A stretch of DNA of 64,000 nt from Desulfomonile tiedjei (GTDB lineage: Bacteria; Desulfobacterota; Desulfomonilia; Desulfomonilales; Desulfomonilaceae). Within the stretch, counting starts at the first letter, position 1. Each line of letters opens with the position of its first letter. Location: contig JACRDG010000032.1 of the NCBI GenBank assembly GCA_016218715.1, forward strand, positions 124,001-188,000. Reading direction: 5' to 3'. Position numbers and translations under genes: made by a program. The notes beneath the pieces are model-generated. The model searched no databases. It worked only from the letters and a program-made list of their open reading frames with translations, and was not told the DNA's origin. Positions 8,220 to 16,996 of this stretch are shown in pieces.

Positions 8220-9026
8220 ATGTCAGGAGAGAACAGAGAACGTTACGAACGGGGCCTGGTCGCCCTGAAGGCCTTGGATCCTGAGGGAATCCAGGCCGTA
8301 CTCGACAGCCTTAAAGAGATTGCTCCTGAGATGTCGCGCTTCCTCGTCGAATTCGCTTACGGCGACATCTACACCCGGCCGGGCTTGGACCGCAAATCGA
8401 GGCAGGTTGCCACAGTGGCGGCATTGACTGCGTTGGGACACTCGGCGCCTCAACTCCGCTTTCATATCGGAGCGGCACTGACTGCCGGCCTGACCCCTGA
8501 CGAAATCATCGAAGTCATGTACGTGACCACGGTGTTTGCAGGCTTTCCCAGCGGCCTCAACGGGATTAGTGCTGCGAGAGAGGTGTTCCAGGCAAAGGGC
8601 GTTTCGCCAAGTCTCGGGGGGACTCGTACTGGTGCAAGCGGCACCCGGCGCGATCGGGGCCTGGCGGCATTGAGCCGAACCAGCAAGGACGCCGGTGAGC
8701 GGGTGATCCGAAGCCTTGCAGATATAGCGCCTGACATGGCCTATTTCATCATCGAGTTCTCGTACGGGGATGTAATCTCCAGGAATATCATCAGTCCGCA
8801 GCACAAGGAAATCGCCATGATCGCGGTGTGCGTCGCGAAAGGGACCATGGAACCTCAAATGAAGGTCCATATCCACGCGGCACTGAACGTGGGCTGCACC
8901 CAACAGGAGATCGTCGAGCTGATGATGCATATGGTCATTTATGCGGGTTTCCCTGCGGCGCTCAACGGACTGACCGCTGCCCGGCAGGTGTTTGAGGAGA
9001 TCCACGCAAGAACTGGCGCCGAATGA
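8220..9026 (+). CDS. tandem carboxymuconolactone-decarboxylase-like protein
   Basis: About 268 residues made of two copies of the CMD/AhpD-like helical domain: residues 20-120 (ARLRFHIGAAL-type helix pair) and 150-265 (MKVHIHAALNVGCTQQEI). Each copy ends with the GFP-x-x-L-N-G motif. The C-x-x-C pair of peroxidase-type AhpD proteins is absent in both, so a decarboxylase-like or still unknown activity is more likely than alkylhydroperoxidase. The ATG at 8220 lies six bases after GAGGAG (8208-8213); the adjacent ATG at 8217 is too close. It appears to be a single-gene unit. Confidence 0.83.
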   Translation: MSGENRERYERGLVALKALDPEGIQAVLDSLKEIAPEMSRFLVEFAYGDIYTRPGLDRKSRQVATVAALTALGHSAPQLRFHIGAALTAGLTPDEIIEVMYVTTVFAGFPSGLNGISAAREVFQAKGVSPSLGGTRTGASGTRRDRGLAALSRTSKDAGERVIRSLADIAPDMAYFIIEFSYGDVISRNIISPQHKEIAMIAVCVAKGTMEPQMKVHIHAALNVGCTQQEIVELMMHMVIYAGFPAALNGLTAARQVFEEIHARTGAE

Positions 9027-9043
9027 CTCCAAGTCTCGTGTAA

Positions 9044-9105
9044 GGGCGTAATGTCGGGGTAAACCCTTTCCTCAGAAAGCTTCCAACCTCATTACGTCCT
9101 TGAAA
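9044..9105. terminator. possible stem-loop between convergent genes
   Basis: AAGGGCGTAATG near 9042-9053 pairs, with one G-U, to CATTACGTCCTT near 9091-9102. The stem sits between a plus-strand gene ending at 9026 and a minus-strand gene ending at 9148. No T-run follows, so termination is a guess. Confidence 0.35.
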
Positions 9106-9147
9106 GCGCATTGACAAGACACGGCACGGCGGCGGAGTTTCCGAACC

Positions 9148-9378
9148 TTATCGTTTGAAGAGATTCCTCCGGTCCGCCCAGGGCTCTTTCTGGTGAGGCG
9201 AGCGCCTGCGCCGGGATTTCTTGATCTCGGGAAGGTCCGCAATCAGATCGTCACCTATGGAGTTTATCATCCGTTCAGCCTCTGAGACACAGAGGATGAC
9301 ATTGTCGATGGCCTGAACCTTCTTCTGATAGTGGGTAAGCTCCGCGTCGGATCTGGTTCTAAATCCGTTTGAATGCAT
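9148..9378 (-). CDS. small basic hypothetical protein
   Basis: 76 residues, not recognised. A helical N-terminal half (HYQKKVQAIDNVILCVSEAE, about residues 16-35) is followed by a strongly basic stretch KKSRRRR and a charged tail. There is no signal peptide. I call it real because the ATG at 9378 has a good ribosome site, AGGAGAG, about seven bases upstream on the minus strand, and because it fills the gap before tal-pgi in the same direction. Function unknown. Confidence 0.55.
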   Translation of the reverse strand: MHSNGFRTRSDAELTHYQKKVQAIDNVILCVSEAERMINSIGDDLIADLPEIKKSRRRRSPHQKEPWADRRNLFKR

Positions 9379-9519
9379 CGATTAACTCTCCTGTATGGCC
9401 CTCGCCGCGAGCGACTGCTCCAAGCCGCGCGGTTCCTAATCTATTATAGCCATTGCCAAGACTCCTGTCTTTCTCGATTTGGTCTCCGACACCTGAGGGT
9501 CATAGTTTGGGTGCCCCTG

Positions 9520-12294
9520 CTAAGCAACGACCTCTCTCATGGCGTTCAACAACTTTGCAAGATCCGCCTCCCGTTGGAGATGAATCCGGATGATGCGCCT
9601 CCTTTTGTGCTTCAACGCTTCACCGTCTCCGAGACCCTGGGCCGCCTTGAGGACCCCGAAAGAATAGGGCGCTCCTGGTATGGCGATGTCTTCGGCATCC
9701 TCGCAGGTAATATGGAAGAAGAGTCCCTTATCGGGGCCGCCTTTGTGAAATTGCCCGGTGGAGTGCAAGTACCTGGGGCCGAACCCGACCGTCGTGGCGA
9801 TCCTGAACCTGTCTCTGACCAGGGCGCGTACGGACTGGAGCATTTCCCGGTTTTCCGCGGCCATCCGCATGAAGACGTTGAACGCGGCATAGTCGCCGGG
9901 CCGCGCAGCTTGCAGAAAGGCCGCGATCTTTTCGGCCAGGGCCGGGTCGTCCACGTCGAGCCTGTCCGCGTCGGGGAGGCGATTCTCTTGCTGGTAGGTT
10001 TCGAGGAACCGCTTCGTGATCTGCTTCGATTCGGTGACATTGGGCTCATCAAAAGGGTTTATCTGCAGGATGATGCCGGCCAGCGCCGTGGCCAGTTCCC
10101 ATCGAAACATCTCTCGACCCAGATCGAACGGGGTGTGAAGGCGCAAGGTGATTACCGGATGCCCGGCCTGCTCCAGCACCGAGACTTCCTGATCGTGCGT
10201 TCCGTCGTCGTCCACCCGAAGGTAAACGAACAGACGGTCTGAAGCGTACCTGTCGGGTGTTCCGAGCGGCTCGCTATCGACGGGGAGGATTCCCACTCCG
10301 CTCTTGCCGGTGCTCTCCGCGATGAGCTGTTCCAACCAACAGCCGAAAGCGCCTATAGCAGGCGAAATGATCAAGGTGAGCTTGTCTCGCCCGGCCAGGG
10401 CCGCTTCAGCCGCGCAGGTGCCGAGCCAGAACCCCTGGTTTTCGAGGGTCGGGACTTCGGGCCCCGCGGATTCGACTGCCTGTGCTGCCCGCATGATAAA
10501 CCTGTCGATATCCATGCCGATGAGTGCAGCCGGTACCAGCCCAAAGTACGACAAGGCACTGAAGCGACCCCCGATGTCCGCGGGGTTGAGAAAGGTCTTT
10601 CTAAATTTCCGGTCAGCCGCGAGTTTCCCGAGACTGGTGCCCGGATCGGTTATGACGATGAAATGACTTCCGGCCTGGTTTCCACGTATCTGCTTCATCC
10701 GGTCCCAAAAATACTCGCTGAGGGACGCCACTTCGATGGTTCCACCGGACTTGCTCGCGACGATGAAGAGAGTCCGTTCCAGGTCGAGGCCGCGTTCCAC
10801 TTCCAGGATGGAATCAGGAACCGTGGTGTCGAGGACCTTCAGGTCGAGGTAACCCTCTGCCGCACCGAAGCATGTAATGAAGACGTCGGAGGCCAGGCTG
10901 CTCCCCCCCATTCCCAGCAAGACCGCGGTCTTGAAACCTGAAGACCGGACCTCGTCAGCAAAATTCTTCAGCTTGGTCGTCTCACTGGCCATGGTTTCAA
11001 CAATGGTCAGCCAGCCGAGCCGCTGCGTAATCGCGGCACCGCATTCCGGGTCTTCTGTCCACAGGGAGACGTCCCCATCCCACATGCGCTCGGAAATCCT
11101 TTCCTTATCGCATCGGGTCAGGCTCTCGTCCACCGCCTTCTGGAGGTCTCCCAGTGAGGCGGATCGGTGCCCCCAGCCGCGCAGCAAACGACGCCGCTTC
11201 TTGGCTATCCCGTCCAGAAGGAGGTCGTAGGATTCGGCGAAGGCCTTTACGCCGTCAAAAAGAAGGGTGTCGGTGACCTCTTCCATGTCGATCCCCAGGT
11301 CAGCCAGCGACGGGAATACTTCCCTGGCGCGATCCAAATCCTGCTGAAGCCTGGTCGCGGGTCGGCCGTGGTTACGATACGCGTTGAGCGTTGCCGTGGG
11401 GATGGTATTGACGGTTTCGGGCCCGATCAAGGCCTCGACATAGTAGATGTCCGGGAAATCTGCATCTTTGGTACTGGTGCTGGCCCAGACAATGCGCTGG
11501 GGCCGGGCCCCCTTCGCGCTGAGGTCCGCGAAGCGTTCGCCGTGCACCACTTCTCTGTAGAGCGTGTAAGCTATCTTGGCATTCGCGATGGCCGCTTTCC
11601 CCACGAGGTTGCGCGCGGCCGTCTTCCTTTCCGGATCTGCCATGTCTTTGAGCATTCGGTCGATTGCCGTGTCGAGCCGACTCACGAAGAACGACGCGAC
11701 ACTCGCGACGTGACGCGGGTCACCGTCGTCGGCAATCCATCGTTCCAGCCCTTCGACGTATGCGTCGGCAGCGTCGCGGTACTGCTCCACGGAGAAGATC
11801 AAGGTCACGTTTACGTTGACGCCGTGAGCGATCAGTTCCCTTACCGCATCGATCCCTTGCGGGGTCCCAGGGACCTTGATGAGAAGGTTTCGGCGGTCCA
11901 CCAGGCCGAACAGACGCCGTGCCTGTTCCACGGTCCCCGCGGTGTCGTAGGCAAGATGCGGCGAAACCTCGAGGCTGACGTAACCGTCTTCGCCGGAAGT
12001 TCGCTTATAGACAGGGAGCAAGAGGTCCGCGGCTTCTCTGATGTCCGCCACGGCCAGGGCCTCGTAAATTCCCTCGACGGCCAGGCCGGTATCGACGAGG
12101 AGGTGAATGTCGTGGTCATACACGCGTTCGTTGCTGATAGACCTCTCGAAAATCGTTGGATTGGAAGTGACCCCGGTAATCCCGTCCTCTTCTATCAGCC
12201 TCTGGAGTTCGCCGGACCGGACAAGTTCGCGGCCCAGGTTGTCGTACCAGACAGACTGTCCCAGGGCAGCGATGCCATTCAACGGATTGGCCAT
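9520..12294 (-). CDS. tal-pgi: bifunctional transaldolase / glucose-6-phosphate isomerase
   Basis: 924 residues. Residues 1-370 form a transaldolase: TSNPTIFERSI near the N-terminus, the Schiff-base lysine in LLIKVPGTPQG around residue 139, and the WASTSTKD strand. Residues 380-924 form a phosphoglucose isomerase, with GMGGSSLASDVF and the SKSGGTIEV sugar-phosphate site. The fusion links the non-oxidative pentose phosphate pathway to glycolysis by supplying fructose-6-phosphate for isomerisation. This Tal-Pgi fusion is known in several bacteria. The ATG at 12294 has a strong AGGAGG upstream. Long open frames on the opposite strand are only its shadow. Confidence 0.95.
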   Translation of the reverse strand: MANPLNGIAALGQSVWYDNLGRELVRSGELQRLIEEDGITGVTSNPTIFERSISNERVYDHDIHLLVDTGLAVEGIYEALAVADIREAADLLLPVYKRTSGEDGYVSLEVSPHLAYDTAGTVEQARRLFGLVDRRNLLIKVPGTPQGIDAVRELIAHGVNVNVTLIFSVEQYRDAADAYVEGLERWIADDGDPRHVASVASFFVSRLDTAIDRMLKDMADPERKTAARNLVGKAAIANAKIAYTLYREVVHGERFADLSAKGARPQRIVWASTSTKDADFPDIYYVEALIGPETVNTIPTATLNAYRNHGRPATRLQQDLDRAREVFPSLADLGIDMEEVTDTLLFDGVKAFAESYDLLLDGIAKKRRRLLRGWGHRSASLGDLQKAVDESLTRCDKERISERMWDGDVSLWTEDPECGAAITQRLGWLTIVETMASETTKLKNFADEVRSSGFKTAVLLGMGGSSLASDVFITCFGAAEGYLDLKVLDTTVPDSILEVERGLDLERTLFIVASKSGGTIEVASLSEYFWDRMKQIRGNQAGSHFIVITDPGTSLGKLAADRKFRKTFLNPADIGGRFSALSYFGLVPAALIGMDIDRFIMRAAQAVESAGPEVPTLENQGFWLGTCAAEAALAGRDKLTLIISPAIGAFGCWLEQLIAESTGKSGVGILPVDSEPLGTPDRYASDRLFVYLRVDDDGTHDQEVSVLEQAGHPVITLRLHTPFDLGREMFRWELATALAGIILQINPFDEPNVTESKQITKRFLETYQQENRLPDADRLDVDDPALAEKIAAFLQAARPGDYAAFNVFMRMAAENREMLQSVRALVRDRFRIATTVGFGPRYLHSTGQFHKGGPDKGLFFHITCEDAEDIAIPGAPYSFGVLKAAQGLGDGEALKHKRRRIIRIHLQREADLAKLLNAMREVVA

Positions 12295-12335
12295 CAGAAC
12301 CTCCTGCTATGTGATGGGCACGCGGCCCAAACTGC

Positions 12336-12364
12336 TTGACACAAACCAAGACCAGGACTAACAT
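12336..12364 (+). promoter_or_regulatory. probable sigma70 promoter, plus strand
   Basis: TTGACA at 12336-12341, 17 bases, TAACAT at 12359-12364. It lies back to back with the start of tal-pgi and about 60 bases upstream of the small gene at 12426. Confidence 0.55.
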
Positions 12365-12425
12365 GCACTCTGGGAGATATTACACGAGACGGGGGATATC
12401 TACAACGACGGTGGTGGATGTGAAG

Positions 12426-12605
12426 ATGGACCTTAAACAGTATCTAGAGGTTCAAACCCGAGAAATTGAGCGACATAAGTGGATCGAATCCGAAAAGGCG
12501 GGTAGAGATCTGGGTATGGACGCTGTCATAGACTGGATCGTGAAGTACGCGGATTCCTTCTGCGATCACTTCATCCAGGAGAGGTCTCAGGACTTGACCG
12601 ATTGA
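12426..12605 (+). CDS. small conserved-looking acidic/helical protein
   Basis: 59 residues beginning MDLKQYLEVQTREIERHKW. The stretch W-I-E-S-E-K-A-G-R-D-L-G followed by a second helix AVIDWIVKYA reads like a compact conserved domain; I have an impression of similar short proteins in Desulfobacterota but cannot name a family. There is no signal peptide. A clear promoter at 12336-12364 supports transcription. The open frame extends upstream to that promoter, but those residues cannot all be translated from a transcript starting there, so the internal ATG at 12426 is preferred. Confidence 0.65.
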   Translation: MDLKQYLEVQTREIERHKWIESEKAGRDLGMDAVIDWIVKYADSFCDHFIQERSQDLTD

Positions 12606-12773
12606 CCCGGACGTCCGAGACGTCGCCCATGTCGCGCCTTGCGGCAGCGCACAGGCCGGCTGAACCGAGCCCGGCCAAGGGTCGTGGCCTATCTTCTCCC
12701 AACCTTCCCATCATTCCTTCTGAACCCTGTTTTCCATGACGCTCTTTCTTCCACTCTCCTCAAGTAGACAGCA

Positions 12774-13583
12774 TCATCTCAAAAAGAAGTAGATTAGAGG
12801 GGCAATAGCGATCCTGTACCATGCGTACGGGGCCAAAGACCAGCGCTGAACGAGCGCGATGAAGGTCTTTACCGCTGCAGCGGCCGCAACAAAAGAGACC
12901 ACGAGCCCCACTGCGAAAAAGGTGAAGTCCGAAGACTGCAGAAGCCTCCAATCCGAGTAGAGACTGTAGAGCGTGGCCGCGCACATGATGGGAACCGCCG
13001 CGAGAAACGAGTACTCGGTTGCTGTCTTGCGATCCGCGCCCGAGAACAGTCCTCCGATAATAGTAGCCGCTGCCCGCGACATTCCGGGCCACAGGGACAC
13101 GCACTGGAAAAGCCCCACCAGCAATGCCTGTCCGTAACCGAGGTGGTCCAGATCGCTCACCCGCGGCGCAGGCTTGAACTTCTCAGCCAGCAGGATGCCG
13201 ACACCACCCACTCCCAGAGCCAACGCCACGGTCATGGGACCGAACAGATGATCCTTGATATACCGATGCGCGAGCAGACCGACCACGACAGCCGGCAATG
13301 AGGTGATCGCCAGCAACGCCAGCCCTCTTACTCCGGAAAAGCCTGCGTCGATTCCCCACCGAAAACCCGTGGAGGGAATCAGTGCGAGGAAGCGCCGCCA
13401 GTACAGAACCACCACGGCAAGGATCGCTCCCAACTGAATGAATATCTCGAAACACGCGGCTTTTTCTCCTGAGAAATCCAGCAACGTGCCGGCAACGATC
13501 AGATGACCGGTCGAAGAAACGGGCAAGAATTCCGTTATCCCCTCAACGATTCCGAGGGCAACGGCAACGACGACGTCGCTCAT
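12774..13583 (-). CDS. uppP: undecaprenyl-diphosphatase
   Basis: Membrane phosphatase that recycles undecaprenyl diphosphate to the monophosphate carrier for peptidoglycan and other envelope polymers. It has 269 residues and about eight hydrophobic helices. The two family motifs are present: EGITEFLPVSSTGHLI near residues 14-29, with the catalytic glutamates, and PGMSRAAATIIGG near residue 165. The ATG at 13583 has GGAG seven bases upstream and begins where UppP proteins normally begin (MSDVVVAVALG); the frame open further upstream is unrelated. The FKBP gene lies upstream in the same direction, separated by a terminator. Confidence 0.95.
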   Translation of the reverse strand: MSDVVVAVALGIVEGITEFLPVSSTGHLIVAGTLLDFSGEKAACFEIFIQLGAILAVVVLYWRRFLALIPSTGFRWGIDAGFSGVRGLALLAITSLPAVVVGLLAHRYIKDHLFGPMTVALALGVGGVGILLAEKFKPAPRVSDLDHLGYGQALLVGLFQCVSLWPGMSRAAATIIGGLFSGADRKTATEYSFLAAVPIMCAATLYSLYSDWRLLQSSDFTFFAVGLVVSFVAAAAAVKTFIALVQRWSLAPYAWYRIAIAPLIYFFLR

Positions 13584-13617
13584 GAGACTGCTCCATTGGA
13601 AAGCCCACGAAACAGAC

Positions 13618-13656
13618 GGCGGGAAGAAACCCTCCAACATGGGACTTCTTCCCGCC
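13618..13656 (-). terminator. rho-independent-type terminator after the FKBP gene
   Basis: GGCGGGAAGAA (13618-13628) pairs perfectly with TTCTTCCCGCC (13646-13656). Read on the minus strand, the stem is followed by GTCTGTTTCGT, modestly T-rich. It lies 28 bases after the FKBP stop and upstream of uppP. Confidence 0.65.
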
Positions 13657-13683
13657 GAGGCGTTGCGCGCTCCGCAACCGGGA

Positions 13684-14103
13684 TCACTTCGCGTCGAGCA
13701 ATTCCACGTCGAAAATGAGGGTCGCATTGGGAGGAATGACCCCGCCCGCGCCCCGTGCGCCATAACCCAGATTCGCCGGAATAGTCAGCTTTGCGCGGCT
13801 TCCGACTTTCATTGCGGCAAGGCCTTCGTCCCAGCCTTTGATGACTTGCCCCGCGCCGAGCTGAAAACTGAACGGCTGGCCGCGATCCCGGGAGCTATCG
13901 AACTTCTTGCCATCCGGCAAGGTCCCGGTGTAGTGGACCACCACCGTCTGCCCGGGTTTGGGTTGCGGGCCTTGGCCCTCCTTGATCACGTCTATTTGAA
14001 GTCCTGACGGAGTGGTCACCTGCGCTCCCGCGGCGGTAACCATGACCGCTACAAACGAAACGCTCAACATCAATGCTACCATCAAAACAAGGTGTTTCTC
14101 CAA
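13684..14103 (-). CDS. exported FKBP-type peptidyl-prolyl isomerase
   Basis: 139 residues. A signal peptide covers about residues 1-27 (hydrophobic [18 protein letters not shown]), so the protein acts outside the cytoplasm. The rest is one FKBP domain: [17 protein letters not shown], the conserved [19 protein letters not shown], and the [13 protein letters not shown] loop. It catalyses cis-trans isomerisation of prolyl bonds during folding of exported proteins. The start is a TTG at 14103 with AAGGAG about six bases upstream; no better ATG precedes the signal sequence. The gene has its own terminator. Confidence 0.93.
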   Translation of the reverse strand: MEKHLVLMVALMLSVSFVAVMVTAAGAQVTTPSGLQIDVIKEGQGPQPKPGQTVVVHYTGTLPDGKKFDSSRDRGQPFSFQLGAGQVIKGWDEGLAAMKVGSRAKLTIPANLGYGARGAGGVIPPNATLIFDVELLDAK

Positions 14104-14319
14104 AGTCTACTCCTTGGGCAGTGGAATCCGACCCAGCTCTTTTAGCAGCCCGACCGGAATCTGTCCAGAGGAAAACCGGCTGAGCGGTCACCCTTCACTT
14201 GACAGGCGCTGCCATTTCGCGCAGAAATGAGCGGTCGCGGCCGGGCGATCAGATCGAATACTCTGGCAGATCGCTCCTAATCCTAGACGGAAGGACGTTC
14301 ATTCCTTGAACCGCACCCG

Positions 14320-14943
14320 ATGAAAGAACCGAACGACCCTTCACAGGCGGCCCTCATCCTGGCATCTTCTTCTCCAAGGAGGAGAGAACTCCTCGGCCTC
14401 CTGGGGATCTCATTTCGCGTGGTCCCATCGTCCATCGACGAGACCCTCGTGGACGGCGAGGCCCCGGAAGCTCACGTGCAGCGGCTGGCCCGGGCCAAGG
14501 CGCACGATGTGGCGCGGCAGGTCCCCGGATTCTGGGTGATCGGTGCGGACACGGTTGTCGTGCTTGGCGACAGGATCCTCGGCAAGCCCCTGGACCGGGA
14601 CGACGCGCGAACCATGCTTTCGCTTCTCGCCGACCAGACCCACCGCGTGTACACGGGATATGCGCTGGCGCACCCTTGCTTCCCGGAAAAGGAGCGCGTC
14701 CGAAGCGTCTGTTCGGAGGTTACCATGCGTCACCTCTCTGCCGAAGAGATCGACGGATACGTCGACTCGGGAGAACCGATGGGCAAAGCCGGGGCCTACG
14801 CGATTCAAGGGATCGGCGCGGCAATCGTCTCCACGGTGGCAGGATCGTATACAAACGTGGTGGGACTTCCGCTGTGCGAGGTGGCCGCAGACTTGCAGGC
14901 GTTAGGGATTTTCGACTTCCTCCGGAGGGATCGACAGCCATGA
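14320..14943 (+). CDS. maf: Maf-family nucleoside triphosphate pyrophosphatase
   Basis: 207 residues. It hydrolyses non-canonical or excess nucleoside triphosphates (dTTP/UTP-type specificity in relatives) to the monophosphate. The signature LASSSPRRRELLGLLGI is at residues 12-28, followed by VIGADTVVVLGDRILGKP with the catalytic Asp, and the late GKAGAYAIQGIGA. It overlaps yggS by four bases (ATGA), which indicates co-translation. Confidence 0.95.
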   Translation: MKEPNDPSQAALILASSSPRRRELLGLLGISFRVVPSSIDETLVDGEAPEAHVQRLARAKAHDVARQVPGFWVIGADTVVVLGDRILGKPLDRDDARTMLSLLADQTHRVYTGYALAHPCFPEKERVRSVCSEVTMRHLSAEEIDGYVDSGEPMGKAGAYAIQGIGAAIVSTVAGSYTNVVGLPLCEVAADLQALGIFDFLRRDRQP

Positions 14944-15626
14944 TCGCAGCGAATCTCGAAGCGATCCGAAAGAGGATCGGGGAAGCTGCAGCCCGAGCAC
15001 ACCGAAAACCTGACGAGGTACACCTGGTCGCGGCTGCAAAAGGGCAGGGCCGACTCAGGATCGAAGAGGCCATCGCAGCGGGAGTGCGGATCATCGGACA
15101 CAACTACGTGCAGGAAGCCTCCCGAGAAATACCATCGACCGCTGCGGAGGCGGCCGAGTTTCACATGATCGGGCATCTCCAGAAGAACAAAGCGGGGAAG
15201 GCAGTGGAACTCTTTCACACGATCCAAACGGTTGATGACTCGGAACTGGCATCCGCTCTCGACCACCGCGCGGAAGCTGTGGGACGGGTTCTGGGCGTCA
15301 TGATCCAAGTCAACCTGGCCGGCGAGGTGCAGAAATCCGGGATCGACCCGGCCGGTGTCGAGGCCTTAGCGTCCGCCATCCGTCACCTGCCGAGCTTGAG
15401 ACTCGTCGGTCTGATGACCATGCCCCCGTTCTTTGACGATCCCGATCGCGCGCGACCGTACTTTGCCCGCCTGCGGGAGCTTCGCGACAAATTGACGTCA
15501 GCCGGCATCCTCACCCCCGAGATGCATGAACTCTCCATGGGTATGACTGGCGACTTCGAGGTTGCCGTGGAGGAAGGTGCCACTCTCGTGAGAATAGGCA
15601 CAGCACTCTTCGGACCCCGAGCCTAA
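14940..15626 (+). CDS. yggS: YggS-family PLP homeostasis protein
   Basis: 228 residues. This is a single-domain TIM-barrel PLP-binding protein that buffers pyridoxal phosphate and has no known enzymatic reaction. The lysine that carries PLP is in LVAAAKGQG around residue 37. The family segments HMIGHLQKNKAGK, LMTMPPF, and ELSMGMTGDFEVAVEEGATLVRIGTALFG are present. The usual VSK before the cofactor lysine is AAK here, and the GENxVQE strand reads GHNYVQE. The start overlaps the maf stop (ATGA at 14940-14943). Confidence 0.93.
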   Translation: MIAANLEAIRKRIGEAAARAHRKPDEVHLVAAAKGQGRLRIEEAIAAGVRIIGHNYVQEASREIPSTAAEAAEFHMIGHLQKNKAGKAVELFHTIQTVDDSELASALDHRAEAVGRVLGVMIQVNLAGEVQKSGIDPAGVEALASAIRHLPSLRLVGLMTMPPFFDDPDRARPYFARLRELRDKLTSAGILTPEMHELSMGMTGDFEVAVEEGATLVRIGTALFGPRA

Positions 15627-15639
15627 CGCAAAACTCCTT

Positions 15640-15843
15640 ACACCATTTCGCGATAAGAAACGGAGTACTCGTGGAGGGCGCTCCGGAGACCTCCCAGGAG
15701 CGCCCTCCACGAGTACTCCTTGTCTATAGCAGTTCTCGAAAGTAATCACGGATTGACTTCGGGGTGCCACTGCTGGCTTGTCCAGCAGTGCTGTCTCATT
15801 CCGAAATTGCTTCTGAGAAAAACTGTAATCGCGCATTGGTATC
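15640..15843. repeat. MITE-like element with two internal hairpins
   Basis: The left end ACACCATTTCGCGATAAG and the inverse of the right end (GATACCAATGCGCGATTAC) match imperfectly. Inside is a perfect 23-base inverted repeat, 15662-15684 with 15697-15719, around a 12-base loop, and a second hairpin CACTGCTGG / CCAGCAGTG at about 15765-15790. The apex sequence of the first hairpin (CTCCGGAGACC) recurs at 49988-50003 in a second, shorter copy. No gene is visible in the 308-base gap that it occupies. Confidence 0.65.
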
Positions 15844-15934
15844 ATCGAACGGTTCGTTCCCGAAACCGCCGCTGGAGCCGCGGGATCAGAGGCCGCTCGC
15901 CTTCTGGAAGCATTATACAGCGCTGGCGGCCTTG

Positions 15935-16996
15935 TTATATGACTTCCCGCACGATCGTATCGTGGATTCTGGGGCGGAAGGACTTGATGCGCTGATCGGA
16001 CTCTCCCATGAATACGCGGTTCGTCAGGAGAACCACGACGAGTTCCCGATCCAGGTCAATCCAAAGGGAGGTTCCAGTGAATCCGGTGTGCCCCACACTC
16101 TCGCGGGAAAGGAAATGCCCGCCTGCAGACCCTTCTTCGGAGGGGGTGTCGAATCCCAGTGCCCGCGTCGATCCCGGCACCAGGTCGGCTCTCCGACAGA
16201 ACGTCCGGGAAACCGAACCCGGCAAGAGGCGGCTTTCCGATCTAAAACCTTTGAGGACTTCTTCGGCCATTACCGCCACCGCCTCAGCGGTGCCGAACGC
16301 GCCGGCATGACCGGAGACGCCATGGAGCACGCGGGTATTCAGGTCGTTGACCAGCCCTGCCGGCTCGCCGGGCCGCGTGAGGGCTATGCCCCGCTTATCG
16401 TCCGGAGGGGTGAAAAGAACATCTCGATCGACACGCAAGGGCTCGAACAGCTCACGGGCTGCAAAGCGCTCCAAAGGCGCCCCTGCTTCCAACTCCGCGA
16501 TCGCGGCGAGGACCATGAAACCCAGGTCTGAATAGAGGCAACCTTCTCCGGGCGTATATGCGAGCTCTTCGCACAGGATCACCTGGCGGACCAGGCGCTG
16601 CAAGGATTTGCCGTCGTGATACAGATAGTACGGCCGCCATGCCGGGAGACCGGAGCTGTGAGCGAGCAGCCATCTCGGAGTGATGCGTGCCTTCGGCCCG
16701 GACAACTCGGGAAACCACTTCGACAGCGGTTCGTCCAGCAGGCCGGGGTTCTGTGAGGCGAGCAACATCCAGCACGGAGTCGTCACCACGACTTTGGTCA
16801 GCGAGGCGAGGTCAAAGAGGGTCTCGGTGGTGACCGGGCCTGTGCCCGGGCCTCCCAGGGTGCCGTACGACCTGAGAAAGAGCCGTTCTCCCCTCCGAGA
16901 GACGAAGAGAGCGGCTGCGGTGAAGAGCCGGTCCTGCCTGGCTCCGACCATCAGGTCATCGACTTGTTCAAAAGTCATGGCGCCGCCGCCCTTCAC
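15935..16996 (-). CDS. beta-lactamase-family serine hydrolase
   Basis: 353 residues of the class C beta-lactamase/PBP4-like (AmpC-fold) family. The catalytic S-x-x-K is SLTK at residues 65-68, the Y-x-N-equivalent is YSDLGF around residue 157, and the third motif is HTGFTG around residue 306. Such proteins are esterases, peptidases or D-amino-acid hydrolases; a true beta-lactamase is not implied. No signal peptide is evident. The GTG at 16996 overlaps the stop of the esterase upstream (GTGA), suggesting coupling; the ATG at 16978 is an alternative start. Confidence 0.85.
   Translation of the reverse strand: MKGGGAMTFEQVDDLMVGARQDRLFTAAALFVSRRGERLFLRSYGTLGGPGTGPVTTETLFDLASLTKVVVTTPCWMLLASQNPGLLDEPLSKWFPELSGPKARITPRWLLAHSSGLPAWRPYYLYHDGKSLQRLVRQVILCEELAYTPGEGCLYSDLGFMVLAAIAELEAGAPLERFAARELFEPLRVDRDVLFTPPDDKRGIALTRPGEPAGLVNDLNTRVLHGVSGHAGAFGTAEAVAVMAEEVLKGFRSESRLLPGSVSRTFCRRADLVPGSTRALGFDTPSEEGSAGGHFLSRESVGHTGFTGTSLWIDLDRELVVVLLTNRVFMGESDQRIKSFRPRIHDTIVREVI

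Noticed and set aside
8220-9026. AhpD-type alkylhydroperoxidase function for the tandem CMD protein
   Set aside because: Neither copy has the C-x-x-C pair on which that activity depends.
11167-12339. Long open frame on the plus strand opposite tal-pgi (390 codons)
   Set aside because: It lies fully antisense to a protein with both transaldolase and isomerase motifs, and its translation is composition-biased with no domain. Several similar frames across 9373-11230 have the same origin.
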